DNA from: Protopterus annectens
Taxonomy: Eukaryota; Chordata; Ceratodontiformes; Protopteridae
Assembly: GCF_019279795.1 (NCBI RefSeq)
Contig: NC_056737.1
Coordinates: 40,553,972-40,617,971, forward strand
Length of the DNA stretch: 64,000 nt
Direction: 5' to 3'
Shown here: one piece after another, positions 53,024-63,273 of the stretch
How the letters are laid out: each line of letters starts with the position of its first letter
Position numbering within the stretch: the first letter of the stretch is position 1
Position numbers and translations under genes: made by a program
The notes under the pieces: generated by a model
What the model saw: the letters and a program-made list of their open reading frames with translations, nothing else
The model's database searches: none
What the model was told of the DNA's origin: nothing

Positions 53024-55960
53024 CATACCTCTCAACCTGAAAACATCACAAATCTGGACAAGGCCCATAAAAAATAGGTACACATCTGTACACTGATTAA
53101 CGCAAAATTTGCATAACCCCGCCCACTCCACTGAATTGTGGGATACCAACTTTCAAACACAAACCGAAGAACAGACCACCAAACTATGGCACCAGAGTCC
53201 CCTGCCCTGCAGCCATTCCAGTGTCCCATTACCTGGCTGTTTCACCCCATTTACCGTAAACACTAGCGTGTGCATACTGCTTTACTTCTACAATGATACT
53301 GTCTCACAATGAAAATAGACTTGGCATTAAAACTTCTCTGCCCTTGAAACTTGCATTCATTGAAACAGCAGTGAAACCCACACCACATCCAAAGAAAATC
53401 TTTATCTGCCACTGGCCAGATGCATTACCTTTGGGCTATTTTCAAATCATAGGCCCCTTGCACACAAAAGAAACATACATGCTTGATACACCTTCCTGAA
53501 TTTATTAAATTATATTCCTTGTATAATACAGCATACTTGTTAGACTTGGGTTAAGAGCGCATTTTAAATTTGTTTTAACATTTTTTCAGTAGGCAATGGA
53601 ACAAAATGCATGAACCAATGACAAAACTGCCCATTTCAGAACATTATCATCATAAAAGTCTACTTCCATACACCAAAAACCAGGGACATATTTTTAAACA
53701 AAGTTAACAGCAGTCTTAGTAACTCCATCCATGCACACTAGGATTTCAAACAGCTGAAAGCTCTTAGGTTCATAGGTTAGTACTAGGCTAAGTGCCCTTG
53801 CGAGCCATTGTAAGCCTAGCCAATTAGCCCTTGTGAGCCTCAAACCCTGCACCTTGTGTCTGTAAGGCAAACAATACATAAGCTTAAAAGCAGCTACTGC
53901 AGAGGCCAGTTCTTTACAAGTTTGCTACCCATCATCTGTCAGATCAAAGTAAACTTGCTGGCACACCACAAGAAAATTTTGCACATATTATACAAAAATA
54001 TTAAATCCAAAATGAACAAACACTGCACAAAAGACTGCCATAAAATGTAGACAATTAGATCTTTGCTAGCAGTCACAGACAAGCTTCTTTATGAAACTTA
54101 ACATCCCCCAAAAGAAAAGTTTTTGCAGCAATGAAACAGACTTCTACTCTACTACAACATCCTGCCAAACCGCATTAAAAAAAAAAAATGAGTACTGTCT
54201 GTTAACGTGGCGAAACAGTCAACGTTTGATTTACCCAACCTTTACTTAAATATAGGGGAAATAGCAATTATGTTATCAACTGGTTCATAAAAAACAATCC
54301 GCTTAACAAAACCGCTAAAAAACTGCATATACATGCACAGAAAACAACTTGAATTCAGATATTAAACACGCTTACGGTCTGAACGGAAATAATGTTCTGT
54401 GGAAACCCGAACCTTGTAACTCTCAACTATTCATTCTCCTAAAAACGTCATCTTCTTACATGCCCAAAATTACCTCACCCACATAGGCAAGCAAGATTTT
54501 GACCACCAGTCAACACTTTATCCATACATCATTAAACAAATGCATAAATCCTTAACAACTGCAGCTAATATATACAAAACAGCATTGCTTGGCAACTGAC
54601 GCCAGCAATCTGGCCCAATATGTCAAAGGTGCCGGAAAGACGTTCTGCAACCCACACACACAGAGAGCTTTTGAAGCGTCAACATTAGAATGTAAACATT
54701 TAATAATAAATATAAGATGATGTGCATTCTCTTAAAACATGATGTGATTAGTTGGCATACAAAAGTATAATTTTAATAAACCTGGAAACTACAAAAGCGC
54801 TCGCTGCTTTTTAAACACCTACTGTATTAGAAGTAACTTCAGAACCACCTAGAAGGCTTCAGCAATCTACTAAACTTACAGTATTTGTGGCCTGCTCGTA
54901 TACAGCCCCATGTGACGCTTTAAAAGGCACCCAGCGTTCTCTCTGTGCGACACAGGCAGCCGGGTGGGGGGCACTGGTGCGTAAAGAAAACTAACTCTCA
55001 ACACAGAAAAGTAAGTTAAACCATCAAAAGCAATGAAAAGGAAACCAGCAGTCAAACTAGGAAACTGATCGAAAATAATAAGGGACGGTTTAAGGACGGT
55101 CACACAAACACAGTTTCCCGTTAGGTCAGGGTAAAAAGTAAGAAAATTAACCAGAGAAGTACCATTGATCAGCACATATGCACATTTTATTTTTTTTCAT
55201 AATCCCACTTAATTTCAGCTTTCAACCGGTTACTCAGCTTTAGTATCCAGCAATAATTTATACTACTGGGAAAGAAAACAGCCAGAGTCAAAAGGGGGTG
55301 AGAATTATGTGATATCCCTCTTTAGGGCCATTCTCTGCAGCTGCCAGGGAACGGTATCCACCACACTCCCAAACTCAATGAAGTATGTGAACCCACTTCC
55401 GGGAGGCAGTAGAAATAAAACAGAATGTAATGATCCTTTTCTTAACTATGGATCTGTATCAGGAACATATACGTTTTCTTACTTTACTCAAAAGGCTCTC
55501 AGACTATGCTCTTATTTTTTTAATTACATTTCAAACTGTATTTCACAGCCGCAGTATCACGCTTTTTTTACCTGCAAATGTCTTGAGCTCTGACAAACAC
55601 AAAACCAGAAATAACTTCTTTTGAAAATGAAAAGTAGATAGGTACTTAACAGGCTTACAATTCAGTGCGCTCCGTTCACAGAAATGAGCAGTACCTCCTA
55701 CTTAGTAGCTCAGTCGTTTCCTTTAGTGCGCTTGGATTTCAAACAGCCAGCCAGCTGGGAAAGCCCTTGAGCTCAATTCCAACAGGCTGGTGGAGCTGAC
55801 GTCATCGCTCACGTGATGACGTCAGCTCAAAAAGCGTGGGGAAAAAAAAAATTTGAAAAAATCGGGAATGAATGAGTACCATTCGGGAATCGTGACACCC
55901 CATTATTTACACCCCAAAACTCAGTAAATACCGAGTAATTCGGTACGGTTGAGAGGTATG
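53024..55960. mobile_element. hAT-like non-autonomous element, 2937 bp
   Basis: Flanked by a perfect 8-bp duplication GCCCTCTG (53016-53023 and 55961-55968). Terminal inverted repeats of 14 bp (CATACCTCTCAACC). The 8-bp target duplication points to hAT. No transposase frame is recognisable; the longest frames are ~100 codons without motifs. It carries a SINE at 53767-53873. It splits the gypsy RT gene and shares its left end with 2408-2720. Confidence 0.85.
53767..53873 (-). mobile_element. tRNA-derived SINE (copy S3), 5'-truncated
   Basis: Inverse of S1/S2 from TATGAACC back to GTTTGCCTTAC. The A box end is missing. It is inside the hAT-like element. Confidence 0.8.
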
Positions 55961-55968
55961 GCCCTCTG

Positions 55969-56733
55969 TAGTCTGCCTAGCACCTCCCTGACATGCTGAA
56001 GGTGCTCTGGCCAGGAATGGCTGTAGATGGCAATATCATCTAGGTAAGCAAGGGCAAAACCTACTGCTCCTGTTAGGATATTATCTACTAGCCTCTGGAA
56101 AGTTGCTGGGGAATTCTTCATCCCAAAGGGCATCTTTGTGAACTCATACAAGCCAAAATGAGTCACAAAGGCTGACTTCTTTCTAGCACTGGGAGTCAAG
56201 GGCACCTGCCAGTACCCCTTGGTAAGATCAGTGGTTGTAAGATACTTAGCCCCATCCAGCTGCTCTAGGGCCTCATCTGACCTAGGCATGGGGTAAGCAT
56301 CCGACTCTGTGTGACTATTTAATTTTCTGTAGTCCACATAGAACCTGTTGCTGCCATCCTTCTTTGGCACCAGCACCACTGGGGAGAACCAGGGACTGTT
56401 GGACTCTTGAACCACACCTAGTTCCAACATCTCCTGTACCTCCTCCCTCAGAGTCTGTCTGACTCTCTCAGGCACCCTGTAAGGGGCCTGCCTAATAGGC
56501 CTTTGATGTCCTGTATCCACCTGGTACTGCACCAGGTGGGTGCACCCTGGTGTCCCAGTGAACATGTCCCCAAATTCCTGAAGCACTGCTCGGATTTCTC
56601 GAACCTGGGTAGGAGATAGCTGCTGGGACATTGCTACCCGTTCCATCGAGGTGTAAGCCCGAGCCTCACTGAGGAGATCAGTCACCAGATCTCCCTCAGA
56701 CTCCTCCTGCAATCCACTGCAAATGTTCAGCAC
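55969..56733 (-). pseudogene. Gypsy reverse transcriptase N-terminal and catalytic part
   Basis: HLVQYQVDTGHQRPIRQAPY, VPKKDGSNRFYVDYRKLN, KYLTTTDLTKGYWQVPL (first Asp), FGLYEFTKMPFGMKNSPATF and YLDDIAIYS (~56020-56046), open for ~255 codons without a stop. The typical DYRxLN and MPFG motifs place it in the Ty3/gypsy RT family. It continues across the hAT-like insertion at 53015. Confidence 0.95.
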
Positions 56734-56749
56734 AAGGGCCTTCCTATCA

Positions 56750-57595
56750 TCATGTTAACACTGGTACAATTTGTGCCCCTGCCGTCTGCCTAGCAGTTCC
56801 ACCATGTAGTTAACATCATTTACCTTTCTTACCACCTTGTAGGGACCCTCCCAAGTTGCTTGTAGCTTGCTGTGTCTGACAGGCATAAGAACCATTACTT
56901 GCTGCCCCACAGCATACTCTGTAGCTCAAGCATTCCTGTCATACCACACCTTTTTCTGTTGTTGGGCTTCTGCCAGGTTCTCCTGGGCCAAGCCCATGAG
57001 TACCCTGAGCCTTGTCCTGAGGTTTAGTACGTATGCCACAACAGACTCCTTGTGAGATTCACACTCACCTTCCCACTCATCTCAAATTAAATTGGTAGAG
57101 GTCCCCTCGCCCTATGCCGATACAGCAACTCAAATGGTGAAAAACCTGTGGATTCCTGGGGAACCTCTCTGTAAGCAAACAACAGATGGGGCAAATATTT
57201 GTCCTACTTCCTCTTAAACTGATCTGCAAATGCCCGTAGCATGGACTTGATTATAGAGTTTAACCTCTCAACAAGACCATTAGTCTGGGGATGGTAGGGG
57301 TGGTCTTCATGTGCTTCACTCCACAGGACTTCCACAGGCAAGCCAGCAGGTCTGACATGAAATCGGCATCTCTGTCAGACAGTATTTCCTTTGGGAAACC
57401 CACCCTGCTGAAAATCTCTAACAAAGCATTTGCCACCTTCTCTGCCTCAATGGAGGACAAAGCCACTGCCTCAGGGTATCGTGTAGAATAATCCACTACC
57501 ACTAGGATATACCTTTTCCCTGTGGAACTTGGGGTACTCAGAAGACCCACAATATCCATAGCTACCCTCTGAAATGGCTCCTCAATCACAGGCAA
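56750..57595 (-). pseudogene. Gypsy integrase core and C-terminal part
   Basis: PFQRVAMDIVGLLSTPSS (first Asp), RYILVVVDYSTRYPEAVAL and LSDRDADFMS (second Asp) lie in 57595-57260. After a frameshift near 57300, TNGLVERLNSIIKSML supplies the Glu, giving the DDE triad. Further left, LLFAYREVPQESTGFSPFELLY is readable in broken frames, then a chromo-region-like end near 56770-56900. It sits upstream of RT in transcription order. Confidence 0.9.
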
Positions 57596-58118
57596 AAGGC
57601 ATCAAAGGAGCTCTCACCTTGTCTCCTGCCTTGCTTACCTTTTGGCACTGCTCACAGGTCCTGCAGTAGCCTGTTACATCTCTGGAAATTCCAGGCCAAT
57701 AGAAGTTCTGCATAATACACCTCTTTGTATGTTTTATGCCCATATGACCTGCAAAGGGAATATCATGTGCTATGGCTAGAAGTGCCAGACGGTAGGCTGT
57801 AGGCACTAACAACTGCTGTACTCTCTCACCTTCTAGCCCTCCCTCAGGGGTCCACTGTCTGTATAGTAACTCTTTGTCCCAGTATAAAGATTCCCCCTTT
57901 CCTTGAGAATCAGGTGCCTCCCTAGCTACCTGCCTCAGGCCTTGCAATGTAGAGTCTGAGAGCTGAGCGTGACTCACCTCTCTCCTTGTAACCCTTCCCA
58001 GCTCCCCTTCCACAGGAAGTCTGGCATCCTCTGACAGTGGTGCCTCACTGTCAGCCTGGGTACTACTACTCACCTCTACCTTTGCAGTTACCCTGTCCAA
58101 GAGAACATCAGTACCCAC
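57582..58118 (-). pseudogene. Gypsy integrase zinc-binding part and preceding region
   Basis: Open for 178 codons. It starts near GTDVLLDRV, perhaps the end of a protease (LVGTDVLL resembles the protease C-terminal motif), then YWDKELLYRQW and the HHCC finger: HDIPFAGHMGIKHT and CRTCEQCQK (~57760-57640). No DTG protease active site was found. Confidence 0.85.
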
Positions 58119-58436
58119 AAGCAGCTGCGGCTAATCTTCAGTCTCACTGCTACAGCGTCGCTCACTCCCTGAAGTAACCACCTCACCAGTCCTGGCTGCA
58201 AGTATGCAGTCTGTCTGGGTCTCTCCCAGGCTATCAGCCCCACATGCTTGTCTCCTTGCCTGACCGCATGTAACTGCATAAGCACATGGTACTGCCTCAT
58301 CCAAATCCTTCCCTCTCAGGACATCTGCAGGGTGGTAGTTCAGTACCCCTGTTGTCTCAAGACAACCTACTATTGGCATTTTGTCTTTCCCACTTACGGG
58401 CTCCCTCACCTTTAGTTCCCCACCTTGCCTCCGTGA

Positions 58437-59559
58437 GCACCTGTATGCCACATGGCCCCACTGGTTGCATTCAAAACATTTAACCCTAGCTGCTTGACGC
58501 GTACCTGGACTAGTGGCTTCCCCTGCTACTGGCAGATTCTGTTGTGGCAGTCTGTGCTACCCACCATGGGTTCCTTTAGACCCATGAGCAGTACTGGGGG
58601 TCCCCTTCCTGTGCAGGGCTGCCCTGCTTGCCAGGTATAGGTCTCCCTTCTTCCCCAACTTATCTGAAGTAGCACATTATCTATCAGCTAACCAGATCCT
58701 CATGTCCTCAGGCAAAGTGCTATGGGCTTGGTCCCTCACCAAAAGGTCTGCCAGCCCTTCAGAAGTGGTGACCTGATGTCCACTCACCCAGCTATGAAAA
58801 TAAGTGCTCAGTTCAGCAACATATTCCCACACACTTTCATCTGCTTTGTGTCTATGCTCATGAAACTTTTCCTATACATTTCAGGTGTTAGCTTAAAACA
58901 TTCTAAAATACATTTTTTTACAGCAGTATAATCAAAACAGTCAGCGTCAGGTATTTTTGACAACAAAGTTACAGCTTTCCCATGGAGTAAGGGGGTCAGG
59001 AACTGTAACCAGAGCCTTTGGTCAACACTGTACTGTTTGTATACCCTCTCAAACCTCTGAATGAAACTATCAAAATTGTCCCCCTCTTTAAATTGCGGAA
59101 GGAATTTACTGACCTGTTGTGCTTCTGGCTCCAGTTATTCCCTTCCCCATTACCTCCATGACTTTAGCGAAGAGTCAGCATTTCCTTCTCATGCCTCCTC
59201 TAACTCTCCTTTTCTTCGGCTTCTATCTCCAAACGCCTGGCCTCCAACTCAAATCTTTTTAGCTTCAGCTGGATTTTTAAGTCCACTGCAGAAAGGTTGA
59301 GCTGTCCATTCTCTGAGAATATTGTATCTCCACTGCCAGTCTGACTCTCCTTCACAGAAAGGTTGAGCTGTTCATTCTCTGAGGATATTGCATCTCAGCT
59401 GCCAGTCTGATTGTCCTCCTGGATGCTGTTTTCTGGTGCAGCTGTAACCAAGGCTGCAATCAGGTCTGCCCTAGTCAGGTTACCATGCACCAATCCCGTA
59501 GCCTGGTACATCTCCACCACCTGGCTCCTTGGCAACTTTCCATACTCCTCTGCTGACAT
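58437..59559 (-). pseudogene. Gypsy gag with CCHC zinc knuckle
   Basis: ATG at 59559 on the minus strand: MSAEEYGKLPRSQVVEMYQ, then a stop after QTGS at ~59400. Beyond it, FLPQFKEGDNFDSFIQRFE (~59100) and FDYTAVKKCILKCFKLTPE-YR (~58900), a capsid segment of the type related to SCAN domains. The knuckle CFECNQWGHVAYRC (58437-58478) has CX2CX4HX4C spacing. A ~66-bp tandem repeat at ~59280-59410 lengthens the N-terminal part. Several stops disable it. Confidence 0.85.
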
Positions 59560-59719
59560 GCTGCCTGCTCACTCTGACTAAGCTAACAAAAGAAATAAAA
59601 CAATTATGATCTGAACTCACTGCATGGCTGTTTTAGAGTAGAAAACACCTTCAAAGATCACTGTACATAAGCTACAGGATTCACTCTACTCACACCACTA
59701 CAAGCCAATTAGTATTTGA

Positions 59720-59871
59720 CAACTAATTGATATGTGATGTGGATATCCCACCGCTGCCAAACAATTAATATGTGAGGATATCGAAACCACTGCCAAACAC
59801 AAATGTGAGGTGGATATCCCAACCACTGCCACCAACTAATATAATATCCCAACCACTGCCACCAATTAATA
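59720..59871 (-). repeat. Repeated leader / primer-binding region
   Basis: About four imperfect copies of a unit with GGATATCCCAACCACTGCCA then CCAACTAATATG lie next to the 5' LTR. The copy at the LTR edge would include the primer-binding site (minus strand TTGGTGGCAGTGG). The tRNA primer was not identified. Confidence 0.6.
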
Positions 59872-60170
59872 TGTGACGCCCATGCCCTGGCCCAGCAATC
59901 AAGGAGCCTCAATCCTCACCACTAACACCAGAGAGGGCATCTCCTATAGGAGAAAGGATAACAAATACACACAGTAAAGTGCAATTTCCCTCAAGACCAC
60001 ACAGAGATCACAATCAGTCTGGGTCTGGTTGCTCCCTTGCTCTCCAGGTCCCCAACAAGACTCCCAACTGGCACAGCTATAGGGTGCAGATCTCAGCCTA
60101 GCTGGCAAGCTAACCTCCAGTACCCTCTCTGTCCAACCAGTGCTTTGTATCCCTGCCCAAGTAGCTGACA

Positions 60171-60252
<82 letters not shown>

Positions 60253-61290
60253 CTGAGGTAAGCATTTATACAACTTCACAGACACTCCTGGGAAAGGCTG
60301 ACACAGATTCTCCAGCTGTACCCCTATACCCAGACTATACAGTATTAATTCTGCCACCACCAGCTAATAATTATCAGCTACCCAAAGGCCCTTAAAAGGG
60401 TGTCCAATTATCACTGTGCAATATTATTATCCAATTGATAAGTGTGACTAAACAGTCTTAAGGCTTATTAGAGTGGCTTTGTACAATAAACTCTATAAAT
60501 ATGCAGTGTACTCTAGAGCTTAACTTATCTCTACATAAACCAGCCACAGTTGAAAATACTAAAAACACAAGAGAGTACTACTACACCGCAGTGCTATTCA
60601 GTTGTCCAGAAATCACACACAAACTTAAAATAATACAGTAGTACAGTTCTGACATAACAGAAAAACACTTGGCCTAATCTTTATAATTTCTGGCTACTTC
60701 TAGGAGAAAACACATACTACTTGCATAACGAGAGCATAAGGCAGTGCTGAGTTGGATATCAAGACAAAAATGCTTACAGTCTCTCTCTGAGCAATAGTTT
60801 TTAAAATCACTAACAAACATTTTGGCTGGGCCCTCCCAGATTACATCATTCTCACTTAGTTCCCATTACATCATTTCTTTGACACTTAGCTTGGAGTTCC
60901 CAGGCCAACCGGCTACATTATTTAACAGTCTAACACCTGCTCGGGAAGCTACAACAATAAAATACATTTCACATGTACACTCTAGTAATTATTCCTTAAG
61001 TTAAAACAATAGAAAGAATGTGTTCAGCTAGCCTCTTCGACACCACTACCTAGATCAAAGGAAATGTTTGAAATAATTTTAGCTTCGAAAGATTTGAAAT
61101 GCTTGACTTAGTTTTCCTTACAGCAGATGGCAGTGTTGCTACAATCTTGAAGTTCAACATTTTGCAGTGTTTTCTTTAATTTAAGAAACAAACCTGTATT
61201 TTACATTTATATTTACAAATGCCAGAATTATGTACCAAATTCTGTTTGACTAGGCTGGCAGCCTTTCATTCTTCTCTACCAGTCTTCACA
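59872..61290 (-). repeat. 5' LTR
   Basis: TGTGACGCC…TCTTCACA on the + strand, 1419 bp, homologous to 50140-52225. Contains a (CA)n run. Confidence 0.9.
60172..60249. repeat. (CA)n microsatellite, ~39 units
   Basis: Uninterrupted CA dinucleotides inside the 5' LTR. The other LTR has only about four units at the same place, so it expanded after insertion. Confidence 0.95.
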
Positions 61291-61545
61291 TATGTGTTGT
61301 CTTCAACAACTAGTTTGCTGTCCGCCTTCTTGTGTATTATTCAGTGTTTAGGCTCAACAGTTTTACTGCTGCTTGCATCCGGAATAGTACTGAATGCCTT
61401 GTCAGGTCCAAATGTGCTGTTTGTACCACATACACATTTTCACCTGCTTGAGTTACCCTTTTTAAGAAATTTACAAGGTTAAGAACGCATGGCCTATTTT
61501 TTTGACCAAGCAAACTGAAAGACTAAAAGATGATCAGTGTTTGTG
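61291..61545. other. Sequence right of the LTR element, no gene seen
   Basis: No motif recognised. Confidence 0.4.
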
Positions 61546-61840
61546 TTTACAGTGGATATAAAAAGTGTACACATCCCTGTTAAAATGCCAGGTTTTTGTG
61601 ATATAAAAAAATGAGACCACAATAAATCTTTTCAAAACTTTTTCCACCTTTAATGTGACCTATAACCTGTACAATTCAATTGAAAAACAAACAAATCTTT
61701 TAGGGGAAAAATATATAAAAAAATGTACAATAAGCTGGTTTCATAACTGTGCACATCCTTAAACTAATACTTTGTTGAAGCACCTTTTGATTTAATTACA
61801 GCATTCAGTCTTCTTGGGTACACACCTGCCATCATTTAGA
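61546..61840. mobile_element. Probable Tc1/mariner-type DNA transposon end
   Basis: CAGTGGATATAAAAAGTGTAC and the following ~280 bases, up to CTTTGTTGAAGCACCTTTTG, look like a family I recall from fish and frog genomes as a Tc1-like element end. Only one end is present and no transposase frame. The family name rests on memory and needs a search. Confidence 0.45.
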
Positions 61841-62120
61841 GAGACTCTGAAGTCTGAAGACAGAAGTAATATATTCCATGCCTTTACTAACAAAGCTGAT
61901 AACACTGATGGGTCTGTAAATACCAGGGTCAATGGTTGGACTTTATTTCTGTAGTAGCATCAGGATGACTGTTCACCAGGCTGCGAGGACATAGCCCATT
62001 GCAAGACTAATGTTAAATAAAGTATCCGAGGTATATTTTCTCCAACCTGTGGGTTATCAAATCCAACCAGATCCAGCTTCGACACCTTTTTCTGAAGTTG
62101 TAGATCCATGGCTCTGACTC
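61841..62120 (-). mobile_element. LINE RT fragment, antisense
   Basis: Minus strand reads IYRPISVISFVSKGMEYI (~61910-61860), the (N)YRPISLLS motif at the start of LINE reverse transcriptases. Heavily decayed. Confidence 0.6.
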
Positions 62121-62960
62121 TCCCTCCTATTTATTTATTTTTATTTAATTTATTTTATTTTACATTTGTTTACTGGGAAAGTCTGACTGGATACAGGTCC
62201 ATATTCAGTAGAGGCCGGGGGAGAAAAGCTCCAATTACAGACATATAAGTGTTTACAGACATTTCAGCTTTTACAGTATTCAATTGAGTACATAAAAATA
62301 AAGTTACAATGATTACATAGAAATAAAGTAACAATGATTGCAGGAATAATAAATAAACAATTAGTAAGAAGCATGTTTGTTTGAGAATACTAGTTAAGTA
62401 ATGGTGGAGAGTAGAATTCAATTGAAGGAGCAGTTCAAAGCATAAATACACTTTGAGATGCTAACAGGTTAATTTATACAGTTGATGATAGCTGCTACTG
62501 TGAAATTATATATTTTTATTTGATGAATTGCAGTATTTTTAGGGAGATGCTTACCCAGAAGAGTTGCAAGAACATAACCAGGTGTGCATGAAGTGTGACT
62601 TAAGTAACTTAAATTGTGTAGTAGAGCAGTTGGAGGTGATTGGGGTTGGTAACTTATTCCATATTTTAGAAATAGCATTAGAAAAGACAGACTCCCAGCA
62701 TCATTATTAGCTTTGGTGGAATTTAGGATGTTTTGATTACTGGAGCATAGAGCTCTCTTCATAGTATACAGTTGTACTAGATTTTGTAGAACAAGGATTT
62801 TCTCAGGGTGATGGAATATTTTGTGTGCAAAGGTTAGTTGATTAAATTGTAGAAAATGAGTAAGTTCAAGCCAGTTTAACTGTTTTAGAGATGTGCTATG
62901 ATGAGTCCTGTATGGGGCCTCTGTTCCAAACCATGCAATTTTATTGTAAAAAGATTCCAG
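62121..62960 (-). mobile_element. LINE 3' end, antisense (L2/CR1-like)
   Basis: The minus frame 62975-62469 has LKQLNWLELTHFLQFNQLTFAHKIF, like the LxxLxWLxxxxRxxFKxL C-terminal region of L2/CR1-type LINEs. The 3' end at ~62195-62125 reads GACTTTCCCAGTAAACAAATG then an AAAT-rich tail, matching the 62-bp insertion at 15918-15979. The start is cut by E5. Confidence 0.65.
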
Positions 62961-63078
62961 ATGTTCATCGTGCATACAGCTGCAGTCATTACAGATGGGT
63001 TATCCTGTCGTCAGGCGGGTCCTCAGTCGGCCGAATTCCAAAGTCTAGGTCCGGCGTCGGTTGTCGTCGCTTCTTCCC

Positions 63079-63106
63079 TGACGTCAGTGCGGCAGTGGTA
63101 TAAAAG
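63079..63106 (+). promoter_or_regulatory. E5 consensus CRE and TATA box
   Basis: TGACGTCA (63079-63086) and TATAAAAG (63099-63106), 12 bases apart. This is the best-preserved promoter pair among the DIRS copies. Transcription would start in the CTTCAGTCTTTCTTGCC region. Confidence 0.6.
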
Positions 63107-63273
63107 AGGCAGCCCACGCCATTTTCTTCAGTCTTTCTTGCCGCGCTGTGCCCGAAGCAGAAGCAGTTCGCAAGTGCCGGTCGGCCAGCTCCTGAGATTT
63201 ACGAAAGTATTTCAGCCGAAGTCTTCTTTAAAGCTAAGTACCCTGTTGGGGAAACTTTTCTTGCCTCAGACCG

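Larger units (their letters stand above)
50140..61290 (-). mobile_element. Ty3/gypsy-class LTR retrotransposon with Gmr1-like gene order
   Basis: Minus-strand element with two LTRs (50140-52225 and 59872-61290), a purine tract before its 3' LTR, gag with a CCHC knuckle, integrase, then RT and RNase H. Integrase lies before RT, unlike the usual gypsy order. The flanks TAAGT and TATGT could be a 5-bp target duplication with one change. It is interrupted by an RTE-like LINE (in the 3' LTR) and a hAT-like element (in RT). All genes are broken. Confidence 0.9.

Noticed and set aside
52371-59559. An endogenous retrovirus with envelope
   Set aside because: Nothing resembling env lies between RNase H and the polypurine tract. 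The gene order and motifs fit a Ty3/gypsy-class retrotransposon.
59944-60360. Minus-strand ORF with a long Cys-Val run
   Set aside because: The run is translation of the (CA)n microsatellite inside an LTR.
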